Source: Candidatus Kaistia colombiensis (GTDB taxonomy: Bacteria > Pseudomonadota > Alphaproteobacteria > Rhizobiales > Kaistiaceae). From it: a DNA stretch of 64,000 nt. Numbering within the stretch: the first letter of the stretch is position 1; each line of letters begins with the position of its first letter. A program made the position numbers and the translations under genes. The stretch lies in NCBI GenBank assembly GCA_029203105.1, contig CP119318.1:2184501-2248500 (forward strand). Reading direction: 5' to 3'. This document shows positions 23,889-33,196 of the stretch, one piece after another. A model generated the notes under the pieces. It made no database searches. It was not told the DNA's origin and saw nothing but the letters and a program-made list of their open reading frames with translations.

Positions 23889-24818
23889 TCAGCCGGCGCG
23901 CATCAACGCTTCGACATGGGCGGCGGTCGAGGCGGCGAGGGCCCTCAGGTCGTAGCCGCCTTCCAGGATGCTGACGATGCGGCCGCGCGCATGGCGGTCG
24001 GCCAGTTCCATCAGCCGCTCCGTCGCCCAGACGAAGTCCGCCTCGTCCAGTTCCAGCTGAGCGAGCGGGTCGCGCGAATGGGCGTCGAAGCCGGCCGAGA
24101 TGATGATCAGTTCCGGCCGGAAGCTCTCGAGCGCCGGCAGGATGGCGGTGTCGAAGGCGGCGCGGAAATCCGCACCGTCAGCGCCGGGCGCCAGTGGCGC
24201 GTTGACGATGTTGCCGGCACCGGTTTCCGACGCGGCGCCGGTGCCGGGATAGAGCGGCATTTGATGCGTCGAGGCATAGAGCACGGACGGATCGTTCCAG
24301 AAGATCGCCTGCGTGCCGTTGCCGTGATGCACGTCCCAGTCGACGATCGCGACACGCGCGATGCCGTGGCCGCGCTGGGCATGGCGCGCCGCGATCGCCG
24401 CCTGATTGAAGAAGCAGAAACCCATGGCGCGTTCCGGCTCGGCATGGTGGCCGGGCGGGCGCATGGCGCAGAAGGCGTTCCTGGCGTCGCCGTCCATGAC
24501 GGCATCGACCGCCTGACAGGCGCCGCCGACGGCGATCAGCGCCGCTTCCAGCGTCTTCGGCGACATGGTGGTGTCGGCATCGACGCGGATCATGCTTTCC
24601 GAGGGGCTGTAGTGGCGCATCGCTTCGAGATGCGATTGCGGATGGCAGAGCAGGATCATCTCGACATCCGCCATGCGCGCCTGCTCGCGCTTGAGGGCGG
24701 CAAACCGGTCGCCCGCCAGGGCAACCTCGACGGCGTGGATGCGCTCCGGTCGTTCCGGATGGCCGAAGGGCACGAGATGCTCGGCGAAGACCGGATGATG
24801 GATCAGGAGGGTCGCCAT
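23889..24818 (-). CDS. Histone deacetylase-family (acetylpolyamine amidohydrolase-like) hydrolase
   Basis: 309 residues. The arginase/deacetylase fold shows RPPGHHAEPERAMGFCFFNQAAIAA (catalytic HH and tube) and VDWDVHHGNGTQAIFW (Zn ligands Asp-His), then SAGFDAHSRDPLAQLELDEADF (third Zn Asp). It is a zinc-dependent amidohydrolase; the bacterial substrate is probably an acetylated polyamine or small molecule. Two starts compete: ATG 24824 (MTMATLL) and ATG 24818; the latter has the better-spaced CGGG ribosome site. It is first in an HDAC-xseB pair. Confidence 0.9.
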   Translation of the reverse strand: MATLLIHHPVFAEHLVPFGHPERPERIHAVEVALAGDRFAALKREQARMADVEMILLCHPQSHLEAMRHYSPSESMIRVDADTTMSPKTLEAALIAVGGACQAVDAVMDGDARNAFCAMRPPGHHAEPERAMGFCFFNQAAIAARHAQRGHGIARVAIVDWDVHHGNGTQAIFWNDPSVLYASTHQMPLYPGTGAASETGAGNIVNAPLAPGADGADFRAAFDTAILPALESFRPELIIISAGFDAHSRDPLAQLELDEADFVWATERLMELADRHARGRIVSILEGGYDLRALAASTAAHVEALMRAG

Positions 24819-24867
24819 GGTCATCCCGGGTCGGATTTCGGGGCGAACGGCCGCCACGCGCCGCCGA

Positions 24868-25629
24868 TCAGTGTATCTTGCGCATATAGGCGACCAGCGT
24901 GTCGCGTGCGACCGGGGAACGCAACCGATTGAGAATTTGGGCGATTTCCTGGTCGATGCGGGTCAGCACCTCGCGCCGGTCGCCGCGCATCAGGCGACGG
25001 GTGACGCCGGCCGATTCCATCGAGCGGCCGGCCAGCTTGCGGGCGATGGCGAGGGCTGCCCTCTCGACGTCGTCCGCCGGGACGATCCGGTTGACGAGGC
25101 CGGCCTGATAGGCGCGCTCGACGTCGAAGCGCTCGCCGAGCACGAGGTATTCGAAGGCGCGCTGATGGCCCATGACGCGCGCGGCAAGCAGGGTCGCGGC
25201 GCCGCCCGGGATCAGGCCGAGTTCGACGCAGTTTGATTCGAAGGACGACCACTCGCTCGCGACGACATAGTCGCAATGCAGCAGGATCGCGGCGCCAATG
25301 CCCATCGCCAACCCGTCGACGGCGGCGATCAGCGGCTTTTCGATGGTGGCGATGGTCTTCAGGAAGCGGACGATGCTCTCGTCGATGCGCCCCTCATCGG
25401 CGAATTGGATCAATTCGCGCAGGTCATTGCCGACGGAAAACACGCCCGGCGACCCGACGATCAAGAACGCCTTGTTGCGTCCGTCGCGCTCGCCCAGCAC
25501 CAGCGCGTCCGAAATCGTGGCCAGCATTTCGGCCGTCAGGGCATTCTGAGTCTCCGGTCTGTCGAATCGAATGACGGTGATCCCGCCCTTCGCCTCGACA
25601 CTGATCGGTAAACTCATACTCTCGCTCAT
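24868..25629 (-). CDS. Enoyl-CoA hydratase/isomerase family protein
   Basis: 253 residues with a crotonase fold: oxyanion segments SPGVFSVGNDLREL (near 60) and AAVDGLAMGIGAAILLHCDYVVAS (near 100), then FESNCVELGLIPGGAATLLAARVMG. The usual first catalytic Glu position is occupied by a Cys/Asp-containing stretch and only the second Glu (VELGLIP) is clear, so isomerase or another reaction is possible. Start ATG 25629 has GGAGG 10 bases upstream. Substrate unknown. Confidence 0.86.
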   Translation of the reverse strand: MSESMSLPISVEAKGGITVIRFDRPETQNALTAEMLATISDALVLGERDGRNKAFLIVGSPGVFSVGNDLRELIQFADEGRIDESIVRFLKTIATIEKPLIAAVDGLAMGIGAAILLHCDYVVASEWSSFESNCVELGLIPGGAATLLAARVMGHQRAFEYLVLGERFDVERAYQAGLVNRIVPADDVERAALAIARKLAGRSMESAGVTRRLMRGDRREVLTRIDQEIAQILNRLRSPVARDTLVAYMRKIH

Positions 25630-25835
25630 CCCCGTTCCGCCTCCCCAGCAGCTTTGGGGGAGGAGCATTGGACAGGTACTATCGCGAAGTAAAGTGGATG
25701 TTCAAAAATGCCTGCAATTGCAGCGGCGCGGCGGCGGGGCCAAGTGTCGCTCGGGCCGAGCGCCGATTCGGCTTGACTGACCGGCTGCGGCGGTCCTTCT
25801 GGCCTTTTTCCAGCAATTGGTTCCGGGAGGCCGGC

Positions 25836-26822
25836 TTGGCCACGCAAATTTCCGCCAATATTCGTCCGGCCGACGATCCGGGAGCCTTGCGCGACGCGGT
25901 CGCGGCGCTGGCGGCGGGCAAGCTCGTCGGTATGCCGACCGAGACCGTTTACGGCCTGGCGGCCGACGCAACCAATGGCGAGGCGGTTGCGCGAATCTAT
26001 GCCGCCAAAGGGCGTCCGAGCTTCAATCCCCTGATCGCCCATGTCGCCGATCTGGCGGCGGCGGAGCGACTGGTCCACTTCGATCCGGTCTCGCGCCGTC
26101 TGGCCGAGGCCTTCTGGCCGGGTCCGCTGACGCTGGTGCTGCCGAAGCGCGCCGATGCCGGCGTTTCCGATCTCGCCACCGCGGGTCTCGACACGCTCGC
26201 CGTTCGCATGCCGTCGCATCCGACGGCGCATGCCCTGCTCAAGGCGTTCGGCCGGCCGGTGGCGGCGCCGAGCGCCAACCGATCCGGCCATGTCAGCGCG
26301 ACGACCGCGGCGCATGTTGCGGATGATCTCGGCTCCGCCGTCGCGATCGTGCTCGACGCCGGGCCAAGCCATGTCGGGGTGGAATCGACCATCGTCGCGG
26401 CAACGCCGACCGGTCTGGTGCTGCTGCGGGCGGGCGGGTTGCCGCGTGAGAAGATCGAGGCGGTGGCCGGCCAGCGCCTCGACGTCGTCGATCTTGCCGA
26501 TCCGGAGGCGCCCACCGCGCCGGGGCAGTTGGCATCGCACTACGCCCCCGGGGCGACGGTCCGCCTCGATGTCGAGGCGGTTCTCCCTGGCGAAGCGCTG
26601 CTTGCCTTCGGGCCCAGTCTGCCGCGCGGCGCTTCCGAAGCGGCCGTGACGATCAATCTGAGCCCGCGCGGCGACCTTATCGAGGCGGCGGCGCGGCTGT
26701 TCTCGGCCCTGCGCGAACTGGACGGCAAGGCGGCGACGATCGCGGTCGCGCCGATCCCGACGACGGGCCTCGGCGAGGCGATCACGGACCGTCTCCGCCG
26801 CGCCGCCGCGCCGCGTCCCTGA
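25836..26822 (+). CDS. L-threonylcarbamoyladenylate synthase (Sua5/YrdC)
   Basis: 328 residues. An N-terminal YrdC domain (MPTETVYGLAADATN, KGRPSFNPLIAHV, RMPSHPTAHALL, APSANRSGHVSATTA) makes threonylcarbamoyl-AMP for the t6A37 modification of tRNAs, and a C-terminal Sua5 domain follows (ASHYAPGATVRL linker). I chose TTG 25836, which has a GGGAGG site 5 bases upstream; a longer frame from 25668 encodes an unlikely N-terminus. Total length agrees with other two-domain Sua5 proteins. Confidence 0.9.
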   Translation: MATQISANIRPADDPGALRDAVAALAAGKLVGMPTETVYGLAADATNGEAVARIYAAKGRPSFNPLIAHVADLAAAERLVHFDPVSRRLAEAFWPGPLTLVLPKRADAGVSDLATAGLDTLAVRMPSHPTAHALLKAFGRPVAAPSANRSGHVSATTAAHVADDLGSAVAIVLDAGPSHVGVESTIVAATPTGLVLLRAGGLPREKIEAVAGQRLDVVDLADPEAPTAPGQLASHYAPGATVRLDVEAVLPGEALLAFGPSLPRGASEAAVTINLSPRGDLIEAAARLFSALRELDGKAATIAVAPIPTTGLGEAITDRLRRAAAPRP

Positions 26823-26856
26823 GCCTCGCCGATTCACTGGCGAGCGAGCGGAAGCG

Positions 26857-27834
26857 TCAGCTCTCGAATTCAGGCCCGCGCGCCGAATAAAACTTCGATT
26901 CGTGCCAGCGCTGCATCAAGGCGTCGAACTCGGGATCCGGCTCGGTCGGCAGCATGATCTTGAGCGCGACGAGCAGGTCGCCATGGCCGCCGACGGCGGT
27001 CGGCAGGCCCTTGCCCTTCAGCCGCATGACGCGGCCGCCATCCGAACGGGCCGGGATCGTCATCGTGCCGGAACCGGTCAGCGTCGGAACCCGCACCTTG
27101 GCGCCGAGCACGGCTTCGTCCAGGGTCACCGGCAGGTCGAGGCGCAGCGCGTCGCCATCGACCTTGAACAAGGGATGCGGGACGAATTCGACCGTCACCA
27201 GTGCGTCGCCGGGCTGGCCTCCGGTCGGGCTTGCCCAGCCCTGGCCGCGCAGCCGGATGACCCGGCCCGGCTTTGTCCCGGCGGGGATGGCGATCTCGAG
27301 CGTGCGGCCGGTCGGCAGTTCGACGCGCACCTTCTCTTCGCGCGCCATCTGCTCCAGCGTCACCGCTACCGTCGCGGTGACGTCCTCGCCGCGCGAGCGG
27401 GCCTGCGACGAGGCGCGCGTGCCGCCGCCGAAGCCGCCGGTCCGTCCACCGCCAAAGCTGCTGTAGCCGCCCTGGCCGCCGGCGATGCCACCGAAAATGT
27501 CGTTCAGGATGTCGTCGGCGCCGGCGCCGCTCGACGACCAGCGGAAGCTCTGAGCGCCCGCGCCCGCGCCGCCGCCGCGCGGATCGAAGCCCTCGAAACC
27601 CTGGAATTTCGGCTTGCCGTCGGCGTCGATCTCGCCACGGTCGAACTGGCCGCGCTTGTCCTCGTCGCTGAGGATCTCATAGGCGGAATTGATCTCCGAG
27701 AACTTCTCCTGAGCCTTGGAGTCGTCCGGATTCTGGTCGGGATGATGCTTTTTGGCGAGACGGCGAAAGGCCTTCTTCACCTCGGCCGCGGTCGCCTTTT
27801 TGTCGACGCCGAGCACCTGGTATGGATCACGCAT
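26857..27834 (-). CDS. DnaJ-like co-chaperone (CbpA type, no zinc finger)
   Basis: 325 residues. The J domain is at residues 1-68 with HPD in RLAKKHHPDQNP. A Gly/Phe-rich linker follows (about 85-150, with GGYSSFGGGRTGGFGGG), then two beta-sandwich substrate-binding domains (VRVELPTGRTLEIAIPAGTKPGRVIRLRGQGW and the later repeat with VMRLKGKGLP). The CxxCxGxG zinc repeats of DnaJ proper are absent, so this is a class II co-chaperone that stimulates DnaK. A strong ribosome site lies 7 bases upstream of ATG 27834. Confidence 0.92.
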   Translation of the reverse strand: MRDPYQVLGVDKKATAAEVKKAFRRLAKKHHPDQNPDDSKAQEKFSEINSAYEILSDEDKRGQFDRGEIDADGKPKFQGFEGFDPRGGGAGAGAQSFRWSSSGAGADDILNDIFGGIAGGQGGYSSFGGGRTGGFGGGTRASSQARSRGEDVTATVAVTLEQMAREEKVRVELPTGRTLEIAIPAGTKPGRVIRLRGQGWASPTGGQPGDALVTVEFVPHPLFKVDGDALRLDLPVTLDEAVLGAKVRVPTLTGSGTMTIPARSDGGRVMRLKGKGLPTAVGGHGDLLVALKIMLPTEPDPEFDALMQRWHESKFYSARGPEFES

Positions 27835-27946
27835 GGGAAACCCCCTCTAAGGGCAGGATTCGTCCCGGCCCAAACGGCGGCACCGGAACTCTCCATAACA
27901 TAGGGAGGCTAGGAATTGATTCCAATCGCCTCGAATCGTTTGAACT

Positions 27947-28384
27947 TTAGAGAAGCGCGCTATCTTCGGGAACGACCTCGAAGAGCTGCCACATGCCGTC
28001 CGTGGCGCGGCAGGCGTCGCCCTTGTAGCGACGGATGCCGCGAACGTCGCTGACTGTCAGCGCAAAGGCACGGCACTTGCGGCCGTCGGATTCCATCTGC
28101 GCCGTGCGGACCGGCGACAGGGTGCCGTTCGAGCCGGTGTCCGGGTTGGTCCAGTCGATGATCTCGCCATTGGCGGAGCCCGGGATGAAGGTCGAAGCGG
28201 TCAGCCGGATGTGCTCCCAATCCGACGGGGCGACGGCTTCGACGACCGTACGCGTGGCGGTCGGAACCGTCGGGGTGATCGAGCCGGTCGTCGTCGTGTC
28301 GATTTCGGTTTCCGGTCCACCCGGCGTCAGGCCGCAGCCGGCCAGTCCTGCGCACAGCATGATCGGTCCCAATCGGCCAATCAT
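27947..28384 (-). CDS. RT0821/Lpp0805-like surface lipoprotein
   Basis: 145 residues. A lipoprotein signal MIGRLGPIMLCAGLAGC places the lipidated Cys at residue 17. A Thr/Pro-rich spacer follows, then a small domain ending in GTLSPVRTAQMESDGRKCRAFALTVSDVRGIRRYKGDACRATDGMWQLFEV, typical of the RT0821/Lpp0805 family. Role unknown, anchored to the outer or inner membrane. Two starts are possible: ATG 28390 and ATG 28384; the GGGA site fits 28384 better. It lies between a DnaJ-like gene and pdxH, as in related genomes. Confidence 0.83.
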   Translation of the reverse strand: MIGRLGPIMLCAGLAGCGLTPGGPETEIDTTTTGSITPTVPTATRTVVEAVAPSDWEHIRLTASTFIPGSANGEIIDWTNPDTGSNGTLSPVRTAQMESDGRKCRAFALTVSDVRGIRRYKGDACRATDGMWQLFEVVPEDSALL

Positions 28385-28513
28385 TCGCATTCCCGGTCGA
28401 TCCCGTCTTGTCTGGTCATTTGCCGTCCGGTCGATATATGTCTGTCCCGTAGCAGCACGAATGATCCTCGGCGGACGCCCTGCGGATCGCAGCATCGGAA
28501 AAGATGATTAAGG

Positions 28514-29116
28514 ATGAGTGACTTCACCGCCGCGACGGATCCGCTTGCCCTGTTCGCCAGCTGGCTCAAGGAAGCCGAAGCCTCGGAACCCAATGATCCG
28601 AACGGCATGGCGCTTGCCACCGTGGACCCGGACGGGTTGCCGGATGTGCGCATGGTGCTGATGAAGGATTTCGACGAGAACGGGATCGTGTTCTACACGA
28701 ATTATGGCAGCGCCAAGGGGCAGGAGTTGCTGGCAAACCCCAAGGCGGCGGTCCTGTTTCACTGGAAGAGCCTGCGTCGGCAGGTTCGCGTTCGCGGTCC
28801 GGTCGAGCAGGTGACCGACGCCGAGGCCGATGCCTATTTCGCGACGCGCGCCCGCCACAGCCGCCTCGGCGCCTGGGCCTCGAAGCAGTCGCAGCCGCTC
28901 GAATCGCGATTTGCGCTGGAAAAGTCGGTGGCAGCGCTCGCCGCCAAATACGCGATCGGCGAAATCCCGCGTCCGCCGCACTGGTCCGGCTTCCGGATCA
29001 AGCCGACGCAGATCGAGTTCTGGAAGGATGGCGCCTTCCGCCTGCACGACCGCATCGTGTTCCGGCGCGATGTCCCCGGCGAAGGCGAATGGAGCCGCGA
29101 ACGGCTTTATCCGTAG
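28514..29116 (+). CDS. pdxH: Pyridoxamine 5'-phosphate oxidase
   Basis: 200 residues. It oxidises pyridoxine and pyridoxamine phosphate to pyridoxal phosphate with FMN. Motifs: VRMVLMKDFDENGIVFYTNYGSAKGQEL (FMN), SLRRQVRVRGPVEQV, and the C-terminal WSGFRIKPTQIEFWKDGAFRLHDR and WSRERLYP. The divergent lipoprotein and DnaJ genes share the upstream region. PLP made here serves ThrC and GcvP encoded in this window. Confidence 0.96.
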   Translation: MSDFTAATDPLALFASWLKEAEASEPNDPNGMALATVDPDGLPDVRMVLMKDFDENGIVFYTNYGSAKGQELLANPKAAVLFHWKSLRRQVRVRGPVEQVTDAEADAYFATRARHSRLGAWASKQSQPLESRFALEKSVAALAAKYAIGEIPRPPHWSGFRIKPTQIEFWKDGAFRLHDRIVFRRDVPGEGEWSRERLYP

Positions 29117-29181
29117 CTGGTGGCTGATCTGAAGCGGCGGTTCAGGACAGACTTCGTTCGCCGCAACGAGACTGTTCTTTA

Positions 29182-29281
29182 CCTCCCCTGAGGGGGGGAG
29201 GTCGGCTCGAAAAGCCGGGTGGGAGTCTAGGAAAGCATCAGTGATGCCGTAAACCCTCGCCCGCCGGCCTTCGGCCGTCGA
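29182..29281. repeat. REP-like hairpin region
   Basis: ACCTCCCCTGAGGGGGGGAGGT starts a REP unit, followed by AGCCGGGTGGGAGT and, after a spacer, TAAACCCTCGCCCGCCGGCC with GGCCGTCGACCTCTCC. The second hairpin is interrupted at its apex by the MITE-like element at 29282-29523. Confidence 0.75.
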
Positions 29282-29523
29282 CCTCTCCCTGAGGAGACCT
29301 TTGCAGAACACCAAATGTCGTCACGCATTCTACGCCGCATGGGCCAGAACTCGTCGCCCCGGCGAAGGCCGGGGCCCATGAACACCGGCTTAACGTGGCC
29401 GTAGCTGAGCCTTTTGGCTAAGGAATTGTGTGTATGGATCCCGACCTTCGTCGGGATGACGACCTGAAATGTACGGTCCGCGCAGGTCGACGATGTTGTG
29501 CAAAAGGTCTCCTCAGGGGGAGG
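29282..29523 (-). mobile_element. MITE-like element, copy 2 (242 bp)
   Basis: The terminal inverted repeats are nearly perfect over about 30 bases: the left end CCTCTCCCTGAGGAGACCTT continuing TGCAGAACA, and the right end complementary to CCTCCCCCTGAGGAGACCTT. The inside is collinear with copies 1 (inverted) and 3. It lies between pdxH and tldD. Confidence 0.88.
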
Positions 29524-29556
29524 TTAAGCAAGGCTTCTTTCGGGAAAGCGCGGCGA

Positions 29557-30981
29557 TCAGGTCGCGGTGCCGCCCACCGTGATCTGGTCGATGCGGATGG
29601 TCGGCTGGCCGACGCCGACCGGCACGCCCTGGCCGCTCTTGCCGCAAGTGCCGATGCCGAGATCGAGCGCCATGTCGTTACCGACCATGGAAACGCGCTT
29701 CATCGCATCCGGCCCGTTGCCGATCAGCATGGCGCCCTTCACCGGCGCGCCGATCTTGCCGTTCTCGATCCGGTAGCCCTCGGTGCAGGCGAAGACGAAC
29801 TTGCCGCTGGTGATGTCGACCTGACCGCCGCCGAACGAGACCATGTAGAGGCCGTTCTTGACCGAGCCGAGGATCTCGGCCGGGTCGTCCTTGCCGCTCT
29901 TCATGATCGTGTTGGTCATGCGCGGCATCGGCACATGTGCATAGGACTGCCGGCGGCCATTGCCGGTCGGCTGCATGCCCATCAACCGGGCGTTCTGGCG
30001 ATCCTGCATGTAGCCGACCAAAATGCCGTCCTCGATCAGCGTCGTCGCCTGGGTCGGCGTGCCCTCGTCGTCGAAGGAGAGCGAGCCGCGCCGGTCCAGG
30101 ATCGAACCGTCATCGATGACGGTGACACCCTTCGCCGCGACCTGCTGGCCCAACAGGCCGGAAAAGGCGCTCTCGCCGCGACGATTGAAGTCGCCCTCGA
30201 GGCCGTGGCCGACCGCCTCATGCAGCATGACGCCCGGCCAGCCGGGGCCGAGCACGACGTCGAACGTGCCAGCGGGAGCGGGGACGGCCTCCAGATTGAC
30301 CAGTGCCTGGCGCAGCGCTTCGTCGACGGCGTGGTGCCAGCTTTCGCTGGCGACGAACTGGCCGAAGCCCTCGCGCCCGCCCATGCCGTAGGAGCCCTGT
30401 TCCTGGCGGTCGCCTTCGCCGGCGATGATCGAGACGCTGACCCGCACCAGCGGGCGGACGTCGCGCCGATAGACGCCGTCCGGCCGCAGGATTTCCACCA
30501 CCTGCCACGAGCCGGCGAGCGACGCGCTGACCTGACGCACGCGCGGATCCCGGCCGCGGGCATAGGCGTCGATCGCCTCCAGCAGCTTCACCTTCTCGGC
30601 GAAGCTCGGGCTGCCGAGCGGGTTCTCGTCGGTATAGAGGATGCGGTTGGTGCCCTGCGGCGGTTCGGCCAGCGTGCCCGTATGGCCGCGCTTCACCGAG
30701 GCGACCGCCTCGCCGGCACGGCGGATCGCGTCGAGCGAGACCTCGCCGGCGTGGGCATAGCCGACGGCTTCGCCGGCAACCGCGCGCAGCCCGAAGCCTT
30801 GGCGAGTGTCGAAGCTCGCGCCGGAAAGCCGGCCATTGTCGAACACCAGGCCTTCCGACTGCGCATATTCCAGGTAGAGCTCACCATCATCGGCGCCGGA
30901 GAGCGCTTCGGCGACGACGCCACGCGTCTCGTCGCGGTCGAGGCCGGCGCGCGCGAGAATGGAAAGATGTTCATCGGCCAT
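29557..30981 (-). CDS. tldD: Metalloprotease TldD
   Basis: 474 residues. The TldD/PmbA metalloprotease signature HEAVGHGLEGDFNRR (HExxxH zinc motif) lies near residues 255-269, followed by the conserved FDDEGTPTQATTLIEDGILVGYM and RMTNTIMKSG. In E. coli TldD works with TldE (PmbA) to process microcin B17 precursors and the CcdA antitoxin. A pmbA gene is not seen here. GGAG is 6 bases before the ATG. A toxin-antitoxin pair occurs 13 kb away, but no link is claimed. Confidence 0.95.
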   Translation of the reverse strand: MADEHLSILARAGLDRDETRGVVAEALSGADDGELYLEYAQSEGLVFDNGRLSGASFDTRQGFGLRAVAGEAVGYAHAGEVSLDAIRRAGEAVASVKRGHTGTLAEPPQGTNRILYTDENPLGSPSFAEKVKLLEAIDAYARGRDPRVRQVSASLAGSWQVVEILRPDGVYRRDVRPLVRVSVSIIAGEGDRQEQGSYGMGGREGFGQFVASESWHHAVDEALRQALVNLEAVPAPAGTFDVVLGPGWPGVMLHEAVGHGLEGDFNRRGESAFSGLLGQQVAAKGVTVIDDGSILDRRGSLSFDDEGTPTQATTLIEDGILVGYMQDRQNARLMGMQPTGNGRRQSYAHVPMPRMTNTIMKSGKDDPAEILGSVKNGLYMVSFGGGQVDITSGKFVFACTEGYRIENGKIGAPVKGAMLIGNGPDAMKRVSMVGNDMALDLGIGTCGKSGQGVPVGVGQPTIRIDQITVGGTAT

Positions 30982-31062
30982 GGCAAGCTCCGGAATATTG
31001 TCTGAAGTGCAGAAATAGGAGATCGCGCGCGCTTTCGCATCCCCCTTGCCGTCGCCGGTCGC

Positions 31063-31419
31063 TCACGGCGCGCCGGCCAGTGCATCCATCGCCAGCGAGA
31101 TTTCGGCCCTGAGCGCGGCGATCCGGGCGTCGTACACCCTGCCGAGACAGGCAGTGTCGCTGCCGCAGGCCGCCCGGAGCTTCAGGAAATCCGTCGCCCC
31201 GTCCCGGCGCGCGGCGTTGGCGCCCATCAGCATCGGCACCTTGTTATAGGCGAACCAGAGCGCGGCCATCTCGGTGTCGCGCTCCGAGAGTTCGGGATTG
31301 CGGCAGATGGCAATTTCGTCCGGCGCGGTCGCCTTGGCGCAGTTGAAACTGGCGGCGTGCGCCGGAATGGCTGCCGTCAGGCCGAGGGTCGTCAGGATCA
31401 GGAGGGCGGAGAGTTTCAT
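31063..31419 (-). CDS. Small exported LprI/DUF1311-like protein
   Basis: 118 residues. A signal peptide (MKLSALLILTTLGLTAAIPAHA) precedes a Cys-rich domain, FNCAKATAPDEIAICRNPELSERDTEMAALW, the hallmark of the LprI-N/DUF1311 family, with a further Cys pair in RAACGSDTACLGRVYDARI. LprI-like proteins have been linked to lysozyme inhibition, which is not assured here. The start is ATG 31419 with AGGT 8 bases upstream; the open frame that runs on upstream is antisense to aroA. Confidence 0.82.
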   Translation of the reverse strand: MKLSALLILTTLGLTAAIPAHAASFNCAKATAPDEIAICRNPELSERDTEMAALWFAYNKVPMLMGANAARRDGATDFLKLRAACGSDTACLGRVYDARIAALRAEISLAMDALAGAP

Positions 31420-31623
31420 GACGATGCACCTTTGCTTGAACGGGCGGAGATTGATCCGACGCCGGGGGCTTGTCGAGGACCATCGCGCGCCGTCCCCCAT
31501 TGCCTTTCGCCCCCTGGATGGCCCATACGCAGCGGCACGGAACGCATGGTGGGAGACGCCGGCCGGGCGGGCTCGTCCAAGAGCCTGCCGCGCCGCGACC
31601 CGCCGAGAGAGGATGGAAAGAGC

Positions 31624-32895
31624 ATGGCGACGGCATTCGGTCTGGACAGGCAGGCATTGACGATCATCCCGGTGTCCGGTCCGTTGAACGGCCGCGTCAC
31701 GCCGCCTGGATCGAAGTCGATCACCAATCGCGCGCTGCTGCTCGCCGCGCTGGCCAAGGGCACCAGCCGCCTGACCGGCGCGCTGAAGAGCCTCGATACC
31801 AAGCTGATGGCCGGCGCCTTGCGCGCCATGGGCGTCACGGTCGAGGAGCCGGACGACACCACCTTCATCGTCACCAGTTCCGGCCGCCTCAACCCGCCGG
31901 CCGAGCCTCTGTTCCTCGGCAATGCCGGCACAGCGATGCGCTTCCTTTCGGCGGCGGTGACGCTGGTCGAGGGCACCGTCGTCGTCGACGGCGACGCGCA
32001 TATGCGCAAGCGGCCGATCGGCCCGCTGGTCGAGGCGCTGCGCTCGCTCGGCATCGATGCCTCCGACGCAGGCGGCTATCCGCCGGTCACCGTGCATGGC
32101 AACGGCACGTTCGGCTCCGGCCGGGTCGAGATCGATGGCGGCCTGTCGAGCCAGTATGTCTCGGCGCTGCTGATGGCGGCGGCCTTCGGCAAGGGCCCGA
32201 TCGAAGTGGCGCTCACCGGTAGCGATATCGGTGCGCGCGGCTATGTCGACCTGACCATCGCCGCGATGCGCGCCTTCGGCGCCGAAGTCACCCAGATCGA
32301 CGCCGTCAGCTGGCGCGTCGAGCCGACCGGCTACAAGGCGACCGACTATGTCATCGAGCCCGACGCGTCGGCGGCGACCTATCTCTGGGCGGCTGAAGTG
32401 CTGACCGGCGGCAAGATCGATCTCGGCGTCGCCTCCGACGCCTTCACGCAGCCGGATGCCAAGGCGCGGGAATTCATTGCGATGTTCCCGAACCTGCCGG
32501 CCGTCATCGACGGTTCGCAGATGCAGGACGCGATCCCGACCATTGCCGTGCTCGCCGCATTCAACAACAAGCCGGTGCGTTTCGTCGGCATTGCCAATCT
32601 GCGCGTCAAGGAATGCGACCGTGTGGCGGCGGTGGCGACCGAGCTGTCGCGCATCCGCCCGGGCCTCGGCACGGAGGAGGGCGACGACCTGATCGTCGCC
32701 TCGGATCCGTCGCTCGCCGGCCAGACGTTGCCGAGCGAGATCACGACTTATTCGGATCACCGTATCGCCATGAGTTTCGCGCTCGCGGGCTTGAAGATCG
32801 GCGGCATTACGATCCTCGATCCCGGCTGCGTCGCGAAGACCTATCCCGGCTACTGGGAGGCGATGCAGAGCCTTGGCGTGAAGCTGGCTGACTAA
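31624..32895 (+). CDS. aroA: 3-phosphoshikimate 1-carboxyvinyltransferase (EPSP synthase), E. coli-like class
   Basis: 423 residues. It joins shikimate-3-phosphate and PEP in the sixth shikimate step. Signatures: PPGSKSITNRALLLAALAKG, LFLGNAGTAMRFLSAAVTLV, GDAHMRKRPIGPLVEAL, GLSSQYVSALLMAA, RVKECDRVAAVATEL and YSDHRIAMSFAL. These resemble E. coli AroA (class I: GSKSxxNR, LGNAGTAMRxL) rather than the CP4-like class II form (GDKSxSHR, GNAATGCR) usual in Hyphomicrobiales. The ATG at 31624 follows GAGAGG; the upstream in-frame extension is antisense to the LprI gene. A MITE-like element follows directly. Confidence 0.93.
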   Translation: MATAFGLDRQALTIIPVSGPLNGRVTPPGSKSITNRALLLAALAKGTSRLTGALKSLDTKLMAGALRAMGVTVEEPDDTTFIVTSSGRLNPPAEPLFLGNAGTAMRFLSAAVTLVEGTVVVDGDAHMRKRPIGPLVEALRSLGIDASDAGGYPPVTVHGNGTFGSGRVEIDGGLSSQYVSALLMAAAFGKGPIEVALTGSDIGARGYVDLTIAAMRAFGAEVTQIDAVSWRVEPTGYKATDYVIEPDASAATYLWAAEVLTGGKIDLGVASDAFTQPDAKAREFIAMFPNLPAVIDGSQMQDAIPTIAVLAAFNNKPVRFVGIANLRVKECDRVAAVATELSRIRPGLGTEEGDDLIVASDPSLAGQTLPSEITTYSDHRIAMSFALAGLKIGGITILDPGCVAKTYPGYWEAMQSLGVKLAD

Positions 32896-32915
32896 GGGGC
32901 GCTGCGCTTTCTTCA

Positions 32916-33157
32916 CCTCTCCCTGAGGAGACCTTTGCACAACAGCGAATGTCGTCACGCGTTCTACGTCGCATGGTCCAGAACTCGTCGCCCCGGCGAA
33001 GGCCGGGGCCCATGAACACCGGCTTAAGGTGGCGGTGGCTCAGCCTTTTGGCCAAGGAATTGTGTGTATGGATCCCGACTTTCGTCGGGATGACGACCTG
33101 AAATGTACGGTCTGCGCAGGTCGACGATGTTGTGCAAAGGCCTCCCTCAGAGAGAGG
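32916..33157 (-). mobile_element. MITE-like element, copy 3 (242 bp)
   Basis: The left terminal repeat CCTCTCCCTGAGGAGACCTT is followed by TGCACAACA; the right end is its near-complement (with GGCCTCCCTCAGAGAGAGG). It is in the same orientation as copy 2, with only scattered base differences. It sits 20 bases after the aroA stop. Confidence 0.88.
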
Positions 33158-33196
33158 TGACGACTCCGGCCGTCTAGGTGCTGTCGCTCATCTGCC

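Noticed and set aside
31357..31623. N-terminal extension of AroA upstream of 31624
   Set aside because: The extension lies over the divergent LprI gene start and does not match AroA; ATG 31624 has a fitting ribosome site and normal length.
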